A program made the translations under genes and the position numbers. Below are positions 7,791 through 16,499 of a stretch of 26,500 nt of DNA, piece after piece. This DNA is from CAVOBC01 sp963693635. Lineage in GTDB: Bacteria > Pseudomonadota > Gammaproteobacteria > Pseudomonadales > Azotimanducaceae. Location: contig CAVOBC010000015.1 in NCBI GenBank assembly GCA_963693635.1, positions 1 through 26,500 of the forward strand. The letters run 5' to 3'. The notes beneath the pieces are model-generated. The model had not been told where the DNA came from, ran no database searches, and worked only from the letters and a program-made list of their open reading frames with translations. The stretch's first letter is position 1, and each line of letters starts with the position of its first letter.

Positions 7791-7915
7791 CACGCAGACC
7801 CCAGAAAAACGCAGGTTATGGCAAATAAAGTGCCCTGGTTGGAAATTCGCACGTTGATCCGCCAAAGAATACGCTCTCGCGCACGCTGTACCGCACGAGC
7901 CGCTACAATCGGGCC

Positions 7916-8224
7916 ATGACCGCAAATCAGGAAGATGCCTTCGAGGTCCTTGTATGGCAGTGGATCAATGCGATCCCGACCGGCTGCGTTGCGACCTATG
8001 GACAAATCGCTGTTCTTTGCGGCATGCCGAGGCGAGCACGGATGGTGGGTCGGGTGCTCGCGAAGCTGCCACCTGACACGCGACTGCCGTGGCATCGGGT
8101 GATCAACAGCCAGGGCCGCATCTCTAATCCCAACCCCGCGCGTCAGCTCGAACGGCTTGCGGCCGAGGGTACGCTGATGATCAATGGACGAGTCAGGCTG
8201 GCGACCTATCAGTGGACGCCGTGA
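7916..8224 (+). CDS. atl: Alkyltransferase-like protein (ATL, MGMT family without the reactive Cys)
   Basis: A 102-residue protein of the O6-alkylguanine-DNA alkyltransferase family, DNA-binding domain only. It has IPTGCVATYGQIAVLCGMPRRARMVGRVL (helix-turn-helix region) and LPWHRVINSQGRIS, where Trp59 replaces the alkyl-accepting Cys of the PCHRV motif. The same Cys-to-Trp change is known in E. coli YbaZ. ATL proteins cannot remove alkyl groups; they bind and flip O6-alkylguanine and flag it for nucleotide excision repair. A TACAAT hexamer ends only 6 nt before the ATG, so a leaderless transcript is possible, though no good -35 is seen. The last 32 nt overlap the 3' end of convergent ampG. 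Confidence 0.92.
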   Translation: MTANQEDAFEVLVWQWINAIPTGCVATYGQIAVLCGMPRRARMVGRVLAKLPPDTRLPWHRVINSQGRISNPNPARQLERLAAEGTLMINGRVRLATYQWTP

Positions 8225-9560
8225 CGCGCGCCCGATGCATAAGGACCACGACGAGAACGATCGCGGGTACGCCCATCGCCGCCGCGACTACGAAGAATGT
8301 CGCGTAGCCCTCGCTGTCCACCACCAGACCGCTGAAACCACTGACAAACTTCCCTGGCAGGGTCATGAGCGAACTGAAAAGCGCGTACTGGGTCGCCGTG
8401 TATGCCCGGTTCGTCAAGCTGGACAGATACGCGACAAACGCCGTCGCAGCGAAGCCTCCACTCAAATTGTCCGCGCTGATGACGAGCGCCAGCCACCTGA
8501 GGTCCGCATCGACCACAGCGAGCAGCGCAAACAGCAGATTCGTTGCAGCCACCGCGACCGCGCCAGCCAGCAGTGGACTGAGAATCCCCCAGCGCACGAC
8601 AGCAAGGCCGCAAATGAACGACCCCGCGATCGACATGAAAAACCCGAATGCCTTCGCCACGCCGGCGATTTCGGTCTTCGTAAAACCGAGGTCCAGATAA
8701 AAGGGATTTGCCATCACCCCCATCGAGATGTCGCTCAACCGGAACACCGCAATAAAGAGCAGAACAACAATGGCGAACCGGCCGTTTCGCTGAAAGAAAT
8801 CGACAAACGGAAAGACCATCGCCCCGACAAACCATGTGGCAAGTTCGCGCGCCCTGCCCCGCATGTGCGGCAACACCCGATCCATGGATGCCGACTCCAC
8901 CTCAAGACTCTGGTTAACCCCAACGCTGTCATGTCGTGGCGGTTCGGCAACGAACAGGACGGCCACGACCGCAACCAGCATCAGCGCCGCCATGATGAGG
9001 TAGCTGACGTTCCAATTGACCAGATCCGCCAGAAACAACGCGCCTGCACCCGCAGCGAGAAGGGCTACGCGGTAGCCAAAGATGTAACTCGCAGACATGG
9101 CCCCCTGGTATTCGTCCGCCATCGCCTCGATGCGAAAAGCATCGATCGCAATGTCCTGGGTCGCAGACGAAAAGGCGACAATCAGCGCAAGTATGGCAAC
9201 CGCGACAAGATTGTCCGCTGGTGCGACCATCGACATGCCAACGAGGCCAAGCATGACACCGCCTTGCCCGAGCAACATCCAGCCCCGCCGCTGCCCAAAC
9301 CTATCCGTCAACCCGCGCAGGCGCATTCGATCGACAACCGGTGCCCACAGCACCTTGATCGAATACATGAGCCCGATCCAGGCAAAGAACCCGATCGCAG
9401 ACCTCGATAAGCCCACATCCCTCAGCCAGGCCGTGAGCGTGGAGAAGACCAGCAGGTACGGCAAACCGCCACCAAAGCCCAGGAAGGCCATCGCGATGAC
9501 CTCACGCCGCGAATAGACGGTCAGGACTTCACGCCAGGAAAAGTCCTTTGAGCCTTCCAT
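8193..9560 (-). CDS. ampG: AmpG-family muropeptide permease (MFS)
   Basis: A 455-residue polytopic inner-membrane protein with about 12 hydrophobic segments. The N-terminal part FLGFGGGLPYLLVFSTLTAWLRD, then GFFAWIGLMYSIKVLWAPVVDR, and SATQDIAIDAFRIE are hallmarks of AmpG. The family imports GlcNAc-anhydroMurNAc peptides from the periplasm for recycling, and in species with inducible AmpC feeds the AmpR signal. It lies 31 nt after yajQ on the same strand, likely one operon. ampD and ampE are about 9 kb away in the window, so both import and amidase steps are present. The 3' end overlaps convergent atl by 32 nt with no terminator between. Confidence 0.9.
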   Translation of the reverse strand: MEGSKDFSWREVLTVYSRREVIAMAFLGFGGGLPYLLVFSTLTAWLRDVGLSRSAIGFFAWIGLMYSIKVLWAPVVDRMRLRGLTDRFGQRRGWMLLGQGGVMLGLVGMSMVAPADNLVAVAILALIVAFSSATQDIAIDAFRIEAMADEYQGAMSASYIFGYRVALLAAGAGALFLADLVNWNVSYLIMAALMLVAVVAVLFVAEPPRHDSVGVNQSLEVESASMDRVLPHMRGRARELATWFVGAMVFPFVDFFQRNGRFAIVVLLFIAVFRLSDISMGVMANPFYLDLGFTKTEIAGVAKAFGFFMSIAGSFICGLAVVRWGILSPLLAGAVAVAATNLLFALLAVVDADLRWLALVISADNLSGGFAATAFVAYLSSLTNRAYTATQYALFSSLMTLPGKFVSGFSGLVVDSEGYATFFVVAAAMGVPAIVLVVVLMHRARVTASTDRSPA

Positions 9561-9591
9561 CAGCGGCGGCGGCGCCCGGCGTTAACCCCGC

Positions 9592-10077
9592 TCAATCCCG
9601 GAAATTCTCAAACTGCAGCGGGATGTCAATGTCATCGCTCTCCCGCAGCGCTGCGATCATGCGTTGCAGATCGTCGCGCTTCTTGCCGGTGATCCGGACC
9701 TTCTCGCCCTGCACCTGCGCCTGCATCTTCGATTTGTCGTCCTTGACCATTTTCACGATCTTTTTGGCCAGGGCTTTGTCGATTCCCTGTCTGATCAGGA
9801 TGACCTGCCCAACCAGCTTGCCTGACGCAGAGGCATCAAGCTCCTCAAGTGCACGCGTATCGACTTTGCGATTGACGAGCTTTGACTTGAGTACATCGAA
9901 CATCTGCCCCAACTGAAAGTCCGCTTCTGCGGTCATCTTCACCTGATCTTCCAGCCGTTCAAAGGACGCATCGACGCCCTTGAAGTCGAACCGCGTGCCG
10001 ATCTCACGGTTGGCCTGATCGACTGCGTTGTGCACTTCCTGCAGGTCTACCTCCGAAACCACATCAAACGTTGGCAT
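9592..10077 (-). CDS. yajQ: YajQ-family nucleotide/c-di-GMP-binding protein
   Basis: 161 residues, the usual YajQ length. Starts MPTFDVVSEVDLQEVHNAVD and contains TRFDFKG, DFQLGQMFDVLKSKLVNR, KLVGQVILIRQGIDKALAKKIVK and RDDLQRMIAALRE, all typical of the family's two ferredoxin-like lobes. The reading frame runs six codons further upstream, but a GAGGAG site 7 nt before the ATG at 10077 and the family N-terminus fix this start. Homologues in Xanthomonas and Pseudomonas bind c-di-GMP and act with a LysR-type regulator on virulence genes; the E. coli protein has been reported to bind tRNA and nucleotides. First gene of a probable yajQ-ampG operon, 83 nt from the divergent REC-GGDEF-like gene. 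Confidence 0.95.
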   Translation of the reverse strand: MPTFDVVSEVDLQEVHNAVDQANREIGTRFDFKGVDASFERLEDQVKMTAEADFQLGQMFDVLKSKLVNRKVDTRALEELDASASGKLVGQVILIRQGIDKALAKKIVKMVKDDKSKMQAQVQGEKVRITGKKRDDLQRMIAALRESDDIDIPLQFENFRD

Positions 10078-10160
10078 GAACATGCTCCTCGACAATTTCT
10101 GCTAGGATCAGAGGATAGCTTATCGCTACTCACCGATCAGCCAGCTGGAAACGGAGCGCA

Positions 10161-11105
10161 ATGTTCGACCTACCTGTCGCCTTCGTGACTCCCGACAAAT
10201 CCGTGTTCGAAGCGCTGCAACCTGCCTTCACGAAGCACCGTTTTTGCAGCAACGCCGTAGAAGCACTGCTGGCACTCGAAGACAACCCGGTTCACCTGCT
10301 CATCGCCGACGAGTCGCTCAGCGACATGTCCGGCGTCGAACTTGCCGAGGCCGTGAAAGAGGTCGACGAGGAGCGGGGTCACCACACGTTTATCATCCTG
10401 ATCTCGGGAGACGAGCCGTCGGCCGAGACCCTTGAGGGACTTCAATCCTGTGTCGACGCGACCCTCACACGCAGCCAACTCGACATCTTGTTGCTGTCGC
10501 AGGCGATCGCTGGCATGCGACTTGCCGAGTTACTCAACCAGACCATCAGCAACAACCGACTGCTTGAGGCCCGCTGTGCCGAGTTAGAGGAAGGCCAGCT
10601 TCTGGATCCGGACACAGGTCTCGGCAACCGCCGCTTCGCCGAGCAGACACTGGCTGATACCATTCGCCAGGTAGAGTCCCGAGGCGGTGCCGTTTGTTTC
10701 TTGCTACTCGGCGTCGGCAACTACTCGCAGGTGCTGGAGATGTACGACCAGCAGATCGCCCGCGAACTCGTGCTGGCACTTGCCCAACGGATACAGAGTC
10801 TCGTGCGGCCACTGGACGTTGTGACCTACTTCAGCCCCGGCAATTTTGCGCTCATCTTCAACCAACCCTCGATCGATCAGTGTACGGCAGAGTGCTATCT
10901 GCGAATCTTTGATGGGGTCCGGCTCAAGAGCTACCAGACCTCCATCGGTTTCATGCAGGCGAGTGTTGGCATCAGCATCTGCGCGAGCGAAGGCCACGCC
11001 GGGGCCCCCAGCCCGGACAAGATCGTGCAGGTCGCGCTCGACAACCTCGACGCTGCCTACAGACAGGACCAGATCGTGGTGAAACATCTGAGCGAGCGAC
11101 TCTGA
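10161..11105 (+). CDS. Response-regulator protein with degenerate GGDEF domain
   Basis: 314 residues. REC domain at about 1-115: the phosphoacceptor aligns with Asp50 (LLIADESLSDMSG). Only one acidic-pocket Asp is clear (Asp12), and the conserved Lys of the KP motif is replaced by Arg104 (TLTRSQ). A helical linker (about 113-147) leads to a GGDEF-like domain that opens DPDTGLGNRRF (149-159). The GGDEF site is replaced by FSPGNF (224-229) and the metal-binding DxDxFK region reads GVGNYS (184-189), so cyclase activity is not expected. An RxxD sequence (RPLD, 216-219) sits where the inhibitory c-di-GMP-binding I-site lies, so it may be a c-di-GMP receptor. No cognate kinase is nearby. The next gene starts 1 nt after its stop. 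Confidence 0.88.
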   Translation: MFDLPVAFVTPDKSVFEALQPAFTKHRFCSNAVEALLALEDNPVHLLIADESLSDMSGVELAEAVKEVDEERGHHTFIILISGDEPSAETLEGLQSCVDATLTRSQLDILLLSQAIAGMRLAELLNQTISNNRLLEARCAELEEGQLLDPDTGLGNRRFAEQTLADTIRQVESRGGAVCFLLLGVGNYSQVLEMYDQQIARELVLALAQRIQSLVRPLDVVTYFSPGNFALIFNQPSIDQCTAECYLRIFDGVRLKSYQTSIGFMQASVGISICASEGHAGAPSPDKIVQVALDNLDAAYRQDQIVVKHLSERL

Positions 11106-11106
11106 C

Positions 11107-11664
11107 TTGCCGCGGCTGTCACGCATCTATACTCGCACCGGTGACGACGGCACCACGGGACTCGGCGACGGCAGCCGCACGCCGAAAGACAGTCCTCGCG
11201 TCGAGACAATTGGCGACCTCGACGAACTGAACAGTGTGGTCGGTCTCGTCATCGAGCGCGCCCAAACGGTCGACCTGGGTACAACGGTGCATTTTCTACG
11301 CTGGTGCCAGCATCGCATCTTTGACCTTGGCGGTGAGATCTCGATTCCCGGTCACACCATTGTCAACGATACCCATGTGACGGCTGTCGAGACCGAACTC
11401 GACCGGATAAACGCAGAGCTGCCACCACTCGCAAACTTCATCCTTCCTGGCGGCTCCGAGTTGATCGCGACCATTCATATCGCGCGCAGTACATGCCGCC
11501 GCGCTGAACGCCGCATCGTTGCGCTCACCCGTTCCTCCACAGACCATCGAGCCGGACTCGGCTTTATCAACCGCCTGTCTGATTACCTCTTCGTGCTCGG
11601 ACGCTATGTCGCCGCCCAGACCGGGGTCGATGAAGTGCTCTGGGAACAGGACTCGGGGCCCTGA
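11107..11664 (+). CDS. pduO: PduO-type ATP:cob(I)alamin adenosyltransferase
   Basis: A 185-residue enzyme that moves the 5'-deoxyadenosyl group of ATP onto cob(I)alamin to give adenosylcobalamin. The N-terminal ATP-binding signature is YTRTGDDGTTGLGDGSR, followed by KDSPRVETIGDLDELNS. FILPGGSELIATIHIARSTCRRAER and FINRLSDYLFVLGRYVA complete the family pattern. The start is TTG; no ATG fits the family N-terminus. Only 1 nt separates it from the upstream stop, so translational coupling is likely. Convergent with aceF across 69 nt lacking a clear terminator. A BtuF-like binding protein 6 kb away may belong to the same cofactor's uptake. Confidence 0.93.
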   Translation: MPRLSRIYTRTGDDGTTGLGDGSRTPKDSPRVETIGDLDELNSVVGLVIERAQTVDLGTTVHFLRWCQHRIFDLGGEISIPGHTIVNDTHVTAVETELDRINAELPPLANFILPGGSELIATIHIARSTCRRAERRIVALTRSSTDHRAGLGFINRLSDYLFVLGRYVAAQTGVDEVLWEQDSGP

Positions 11665-11733
11665 CGAATCCGCAGCCGCATCGCCCGTGCCGCCCCCCCT
11701 GCTAACTCATTTCGGCCGGTATCAGAATCAGGA

Positions 11734-13413
11734 TCAGAGCAGCATTCTCGCCGGCTCGCGCAACACACCGGCAAGGTATGTCGTGAAACGGGCAGCTTCT
11801 GCGCCGTCAAGGGCCCGGTGATCGTAGGACAGGGACAGGGGCAGGATTGTCCGGGGCTGAACGACATCACCAACGTAAACCGGCTTCACGCTTGTCCTTG
11901 AAACGCCAAGGATAGCGACCTCCGGGGCATTGACGATCGGCGTGAACGCCGTGCCGCCGATCCCACCCAGACTGGAGATGGTAAAACTCGCGCCCTGCAG
12001 ATCATCGATCGCCAGCTCTCGATTCCGCGCCCTGGCCGCAAGCTCTGCGCTTTCGCGCGCGAGTTCATCAACGCCCTTTCGTGCGACGTCCTTAACGACC
12101 GGCACCACAAGACCATCATCGGTGTCGACGGCGATGCCGATGTTGCAGTAGCGTTTCAGAATCAGATTCTCGACTGCGGCGTCAAGCGAACTGTTGAACC
12201 GGGGAAACGCCTGCAGTGTCGCTGCAACCGCCCGCATCAGAAACGCCAGGGGCGTGACCTTCAAACCCGCCACCGCCCGTTCCTCGTTGAGTCGACGCCG
12301 AAACTGCTCAAGATCGGTGATGTCGGCATCATCAAACTGCGTCACGTGCGGAATGTTCAGCCAGCTTCGGTGCAGGTTCCGGGCACTCGCCCGGCGAACG
12401 CGCGAGAGTGCAATCACCTCGATCTCGCCGAAGCGTGAAAAGTCCTGTTCCGGCACGGCCGGGATCCCGGACCCCGTGGCTGTAGATGTCGCGGGTGCCG
12501 CCAGCCTTGCTTTGACGTACGCGCGGATATCCTCTTTCAGCACACGACCCTTCCGGCCGGTCCCTTTGACCGCCGTCAAATCCACGCCATATTCGCGCGC
12601 TTCCTTGCGAACCGCCGGCCCCGCATAGACCGTCGCGGCTTCGGAATCTCCCGGCGCCCGCGAGGCGTCGAGCGCAGGTGAGGGACGTGCGATCTCCGCC
12701 GGGACCATCTTCTCAACAGGCGCGGCCGCCTGAGGCGCGGCCGCTGCCTTCGCCACAATTGACATCAACAGGTCACCGGTTTCGACGACCTGCTCCAGCG
12801 CCACATGCACAGATGCGACGACACCATCGACCGGCGACGGAATCTCCATGCTCGCCTTGTCACTTTCAAGAACGACGAGAGAGCCTTCGACCTCAACCCG
12901 GTCACCGACCCCGACCAGCAGTTCGATCACCTGCACGTCGGTGGCTTCACCAACATCCGGGACGGGCACATCGACCGTCACTGAGCCTCCAGCGGTCTCC
13001 GCTTCTTCTTCTGCTTCCTGAGACGACCCTGGTCCGCGGACACCCGGTGCTACGGTCGAAACCGCCCGCGGATCGGCCTCTGTTTCATGCCGAACACCGC
13101 CCTGACCCTCGTTCGGCGGGGCTTGCGCTGCGGCAGCGCTGCCGCCCTGCGCCTTCACACCAGCCTCTGCGCGCGCCTGCATCTCAACGATGAGGTCACC
13201 TTCGACCACCGTGTCGCCCTGGGCGACTGCGATCGAGACGATGGTGCCCGCGAACGGCGCCGGTATCTCCATACTCGCCTTGTCGGACTCGAGCACGACG
13301 AGCGACGCATCGCTCGCAACCTCATCGCCGACAGCAACCAGAATCTCTATGACTTCGACGTTCTCCGCCTCGCCAACGTCCGGCACAGAGACCTCTGTCA
13401 GCTTCCCGGTCAC
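11734..13413 (-). CDS. aceF: Pyruvate dehydrogenase E2, dihydrolipoamide acetyltransferase
   Basis: 559 residues from GTG at 13413. Two lipoyl domains (roughly 5-80 and 135-210), each with the lipoylation motif ESDKASMEIP; Ala/Glu/Pro-rich linkers; a peripheral-subunit-binding domain (about 265-305: AGPAVRKEAREYGVDL, GTGRKGRVLKEDI); and the catalytic domain with SYDHRALDGAEAARF and the terminal RMLL. It forms the complex core and transfers acetyl groups to CoA. An ATG at 13464 is also in frame but adds a 17-residue leader (MCRESSCRHRW...) unlike the family, which begins a few residues before VPDVG. Lies downstream of aceE (73 nt). No lpd gene follows. Confidence 0.95.
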   Translation of the reverse strand: MTGKLTEVSVPDVGEAENVEVIEILVAVGDEVASDASLVVLESDKASMEIPAPFAGTIVSIAVAQGDTVVEGDLIVEMQARAEAGVKAQGGSAAAAQAPPNEGQGGVRHETEADPRAVSTVAPGVRGPGSSQEAEEEAETAGGSVTVDVPVPDVGEATDVQVIELLVGVGDRVEVEGSLVVLESDKASMEIPSPVDGVVASVHVALEQVVETGDLLMSIVAKAAAAPQAAAPVEKMVPAEIARPSPALDASRAPGDSEAATVYAGPAVRKEAREYGVDLTAVKGTGRKGRVLKEDIRAYVKARLAAPATSTATGSGIPAVPEQDFSRFGEIEVIALSRVRRASARNLHRSWLNIPHVTQFDDADITDLEQFRRRLNEERAVAGLKVTPLAFLMRAVAATLQAFPRFNSSLDAAVENLILKRYCNIGIAVDTDDGLVVPVVKDVARKGVDELARESAELAARARNRELAIDDLQGASFTISSLGGIGGTAFTPIVNAPEVAILGVSRTSVKPVYVGDVVQPRTILPLSLSYDHRALDGAEAARFTTYLAGVLREPARMLL

Positions 13414-13486
13414 GTCCGGCCACCCGTCACCCCAGCGGTGGCGGCACGAACTCTCACGGCACACGGCACATGCCCGGGATTAGTGC

Positions 13487-16156
13487 TCACAGCGTTGCCG
13501 GGTCCGGCTTGTCGACATCGATTTTAAGGAGGTCGATGGCACGCTCAACCTCGCCCGCGTCCAGCAGGTTCTCGTCAACCATCGCGCTGAGAGCCGTCAC
13601 AGCAATGTAGTTTCGGTCGACCTCAAAGAATCGGCGGAGCTTCCCGCGGGTGTCGCTGCGACCAAAACCGTCCGTTCCCAACACCCGGTATTGGCGCGGA
13701 ACAAACGGCCGGATCTGATCCGCGTAGGTCTTCATATAATCTGTTGCCGCGATGACCGGTCCACGCGTGTCAGCCAGGCAATCCTCGACATAGCTGACCC
13801 GGGGCGTCTCGGCCGGATGCAGCATGTTCCAGCGCTCGACGCTAAGCCCCTCTCGGCGCAACTCGTTGAAGCTCGTAGCACTCCAGATATCGGCATCGAC
13901 GTCGAATTCCGCCTTGAGAATGTCGGCGGCAGCAAGCACCTCGCGCAATATCGTTCCTGAGCCCATCAACTGCACCACACGTTTACTCTTGGGTGTGCTG
14001 TTGCTTGCCAGCAGATAGAGTCCCTTGATGATGCCCTCCTCTGATCCGGGGGGCAGCGGTGGCTGAACGTAGTTCTCGTTCATGACGGTGATGTAGTAAT
14101 AACAGGGCTTCATCAGCTCGAACATCTCGCGCAAGCCGTGTTGAATAATGACGGCCAATTCGTACGCGTAGGTAGGATCGTACGAGACACAGTTGGGTAC
14201 TGTGGAGGCAAGGACGTGACTGTGGCCGTCCTGGTGCTGAAGACCCTCGCCGTTCAGGGTCGTGCGGCCACTCGTGCCACCCAGCAGGAAGCCCCGTGCC
14301 TGCAAATCGCCAGCGGCCCAGCAAAGATCGCCGATCCGCTGGAAGCCGAACATGGAGTAGAAAACGTAGAACGGCACGAGGGGACAGTCGTTGTGACTCC
14401 ACGAGGTCGCTGCGGCGAGCCACGCCGCGAAGGCACCGCCTTCGTTGATACCTTCTTCCATGACCTGACCCTTCTCATCCTCACGGTAGAACATGAGCTG
14501 ATCAGAATCGGTCGGTTGGTATAACTGCCCCACCGACGAGTAGATGCCAAGTTGTCGGAACATACCTTCCATGCCGAACGTCCGCGCTTCATCCGGAACG
14601 ATCGGCACGATCCGCTCACCGATGTTCGGATCTTTGATGAGCGTTGACAGGATCCGTACAAATGACATCGTTGTCGACACTTCGCGATCCGCCGTTCCGG
14701 CAAGATGGGTTGAAAGGTCTTCAAGCCCTGGCACGCGAAGTGGGGCCAAATCGTTTCGCCGTTGCGGTAACGGCCCGCCGAGCGCCGCTCGACGTTCGCG
14801 CAGATACACCATTTCCGGACTATCAGCCGGCGGTCGATAATACGGCACCGTCTCCACATCGCCATCAGACAACGGAATATCAAAGCGGTCTCGGAAACTC
14901 CGCAATGCCCCCACATCAAGCTTCTTCACCGAATGGGTGTAATTCTGCGCCTCACCCGCAAGCCCGAGACCATAACCTTTCACTGTCTTGGCAAGAATGA
15001 CCGTCGGCTGGCCCTCGTGCTTTACCGCGGCCGCATACGCCGCATAAACCTTGTATGGATCATGACCCCCGCGGTTCAGGCGGAAGATCTGTTCATCTGT
15101 CAGGTCTTCCACCATGCTCGCGAGTTCAGGGTACTTGCCGAAGAAGTGTTCGCGCGTATATTCGCCGCCTCGACTTTTGTAGTTCTGGTAATCGCCATCG
15201 AGCGCCTCGTCCATCCGTCGCTGCAGCAAACCCAGGCGGTCCTTTTCGAACAATGCATCCCACTGCCGGCCCCAAATCACTTTAATGACATTCCAGCCCG
15301 CACCGCGAAAAACACCTTCGAGCTCCTGAATGATCTTGCCGTTACCACGGACCGGCCCATCGAGACGCTGGAGGTTGCAATTGATAACGAAGATCAGATT
15401 GTCCAGCCCCTCGCGCCCCGCGAGCGAAATCGCGCCTTGCGATTCCGGCTCGTCCATTTCGCCATCACCCGCGAAGCACCACACCTTCCGGTCAGACGGG
15501 TCAGAGAGACCGCGAGATCCGAGGTACTTCATGATGTGAGCCTGGTAGATCGCCTGAAGCGGCCCAAGGCCCATCGATACGGTTGGAAACTGCCAGTAAT
15601 CCGGCATCAGCCAGGGATGGGGATAGGATGAGAGCCCGCCCCCTTCGGTCTCCTGTCTGAAACTGTCCAGTTCTTCCTCCGAAAAACGCCCCTCAAGGTA
15701 AGACCTGGCATATATTCCCGGCGCGCTGTGGCCCTGATAATAAATCAGATCACCCTCATGCCCGTCGGTTGGTGCGCGGAAAAAATAGTTGAAGCCGACG
15801 TCGTACAGCGTGGCGCTGGATTGAAACGTCGAGATGTGACCGCCGAGCGTGCCGTCTTTGAGATTGGCGCGCATCACCATCGCCATCGCGTTCCAGCGGA
15901 TCAGGGAACGTATGTTGCGCTCCATGAAGAGATCGCCCGGCATCCGGGCTTCTTGGCTAACCGGGATCGTGTTGCGATAGGGCGTCGTGATGGCGTACGG
16001 CAGTTGCGCGCCGGTCTTGGTGACGACGTGCGAGAGGCGCTGCAGCAGGTATTGGGCACGTTCCACGCCGTCGTTTTCGAGCACCGAACCGAGTGCGAGC
16101 ACCCATTCCTCGGTCTCTTCGCTGTCGAGATCATCGGTGTCGTTTTCGCGTTCCAT
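13487..16156 (-). CDS. aceE: Pyruvate dehydrogenase E1, homodimeric type
   Basis: 889 residues, the usual size of the gammaproteobacterial single-chain E1. It decarboxylates pyruvate with thiamine diphosphate and acetylates the lipoyl arm of E2. The ThDP-binding stretch begins GDGEMDEPESQGAISLA and ends INCNLQRLDGPVRGN. GGTSGRTTLNGEGLQHQDGH and YYYITVMNENYVQPP are also diagnostic. A strong GGAGGGG site lies directly before the ATG. It heads an aceE-aceF unit. The upstream 343 nt separate it from the ROK kinase, so an own promoter is likely. pdhR, the usual regulator in enterobacteria, is absent here. Confidence 0.98.
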   Translation of the reverse strand: MERENDTDDLDSEETEEWVLALGSVLENDGVERAQYLLQRLSHVVTKTGAQLPYAITTPYRNTIPVSQEARMPGDLFMERNIRSLIRWNAMAMVMRANLKDGTLGGHISTFQSSATLYDVGFNYFFRAPTDGHEGDLIYYQGHSAPGIYARSYLEGRFSEEELDSFRQETEGGGLSSYPHPWLMPDYWQFPTVSMGLGPLQAIYQAHIMKYLGSRGLSDPSDRKVWCFAGDGEMDEPESQGAISLAGREGLDNLIFVINCNLQRLDGPVRGNGKIIQELEGVFRGAGWNVIKVIWGRQWDALFEKDRLGLLQRRMDEALDGDYQNYKSRGGEYTREHFFGKYPELASMVEDLTDEQIFRLNRGGHDPYKVYAAYAAAVKHEGQPTVILAKTVKGYGLGLAGEAQNYTHSVKKLDVGALRSFRDRFDIPLSDGDVETVPYYRPPADSPEMVYLRERRAALGGPLPQRRNDLAPLRVPGLEDLSTHLAGTADREVSTTMSFVRILSTLIKDPNIGERIVPIVPDEARTFGMEGMFRQLGIYSSVGQLYQPTDSDQLMFYREDEKGQVMEEGINEGGAFAAWLAAATSWSHNDCPLVPFYVFYSMFGFQRIGDLCWAAGDLQARGFLLGGTSGRTTLNGEGLQHQDGHSHVLASTVPNCVSYDPTYAYELAVIIQHGLREMFELMKPCYYYITVMNENYVQPPLPPGSEEGIIKGLYLLASNSTPKSKRVVQLMGSGTILREVLAAADILKAEFDVDADIWSATSFNELRREGLSVERWNMLHPAETPRVSYVEDCLADTRGPVIAATDYMKTYADQIRPFVPRQYRVLGTDGFGRSDTRGKLRRFFEVDRNYIAVTALSAMVDENLLDAGEVERAIDLLKIDVDKPDPATL

Positions 16157-16499
16157 TGCCCCTCCGAACCCAGATTTACGTCCACGCCGACCCGGTCGCC
16201 CGTCGCTTCAACTATTCCCTCACGGATTGCGTGCGAGGCAGGTCAATGAGCGAGTACCGTTGCCTCCCTGGAAAAAGACACCGGGCTCCGCTCGAACCCG
16301 CATCAGCCACTTTATCGGGACCATTCTAGCGCATCGCATCATCGCAGCCGCCCCCAGAGCAGCGCCGCCAGGCGCGAACAACCAGACTCCCTCTTAGCAG
16401 CATTTCACGGTGCCCCCCGCTGTCGCGCAGGGAACACCGCAGCATATTGCTTTAGTTCCATGAAAGGGTGCCGGGGCTACGCAGCCCGGTCCGTTCGCA
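16157..16499 (-). other. Gene-free leader region of aceE
   Basis: 343 nt between the ROK kinase stop and the aceE start. It probably holds the aceE promoter: a TAGAAT hexamer lies on the minus strand near 16323-16328, but no good -35 is paired with it. A short stem (GGGCT-ACGC-AGCCC, about 16473-16486) follows the kinase gene without a T-run. No pdhR-like operator or riboswitch was recognised. Confidence 0.4.

Noticed and set aside
8184..9410. A 408-codon open frame on the plus strand opposite ampG
   Set aside because: Its product is rich in His, Arg, Gln and Pro with no domain, and it mirrors a clear AmpG membrane protein on the other strand. GC-rich codon bias opens such antisense frames.
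14933..15631. A 232-codon open frame opposite aceE
   Set aside because: It is antisense to the conserved thiamine-diphosphate region of AceE and has no support of its own.
16157..16499. Possible PdhR operator or small RNA upstream of aceE
   Set aside because: No palindrome resembling a PdhR site and no promoter-terminator pair was visible.
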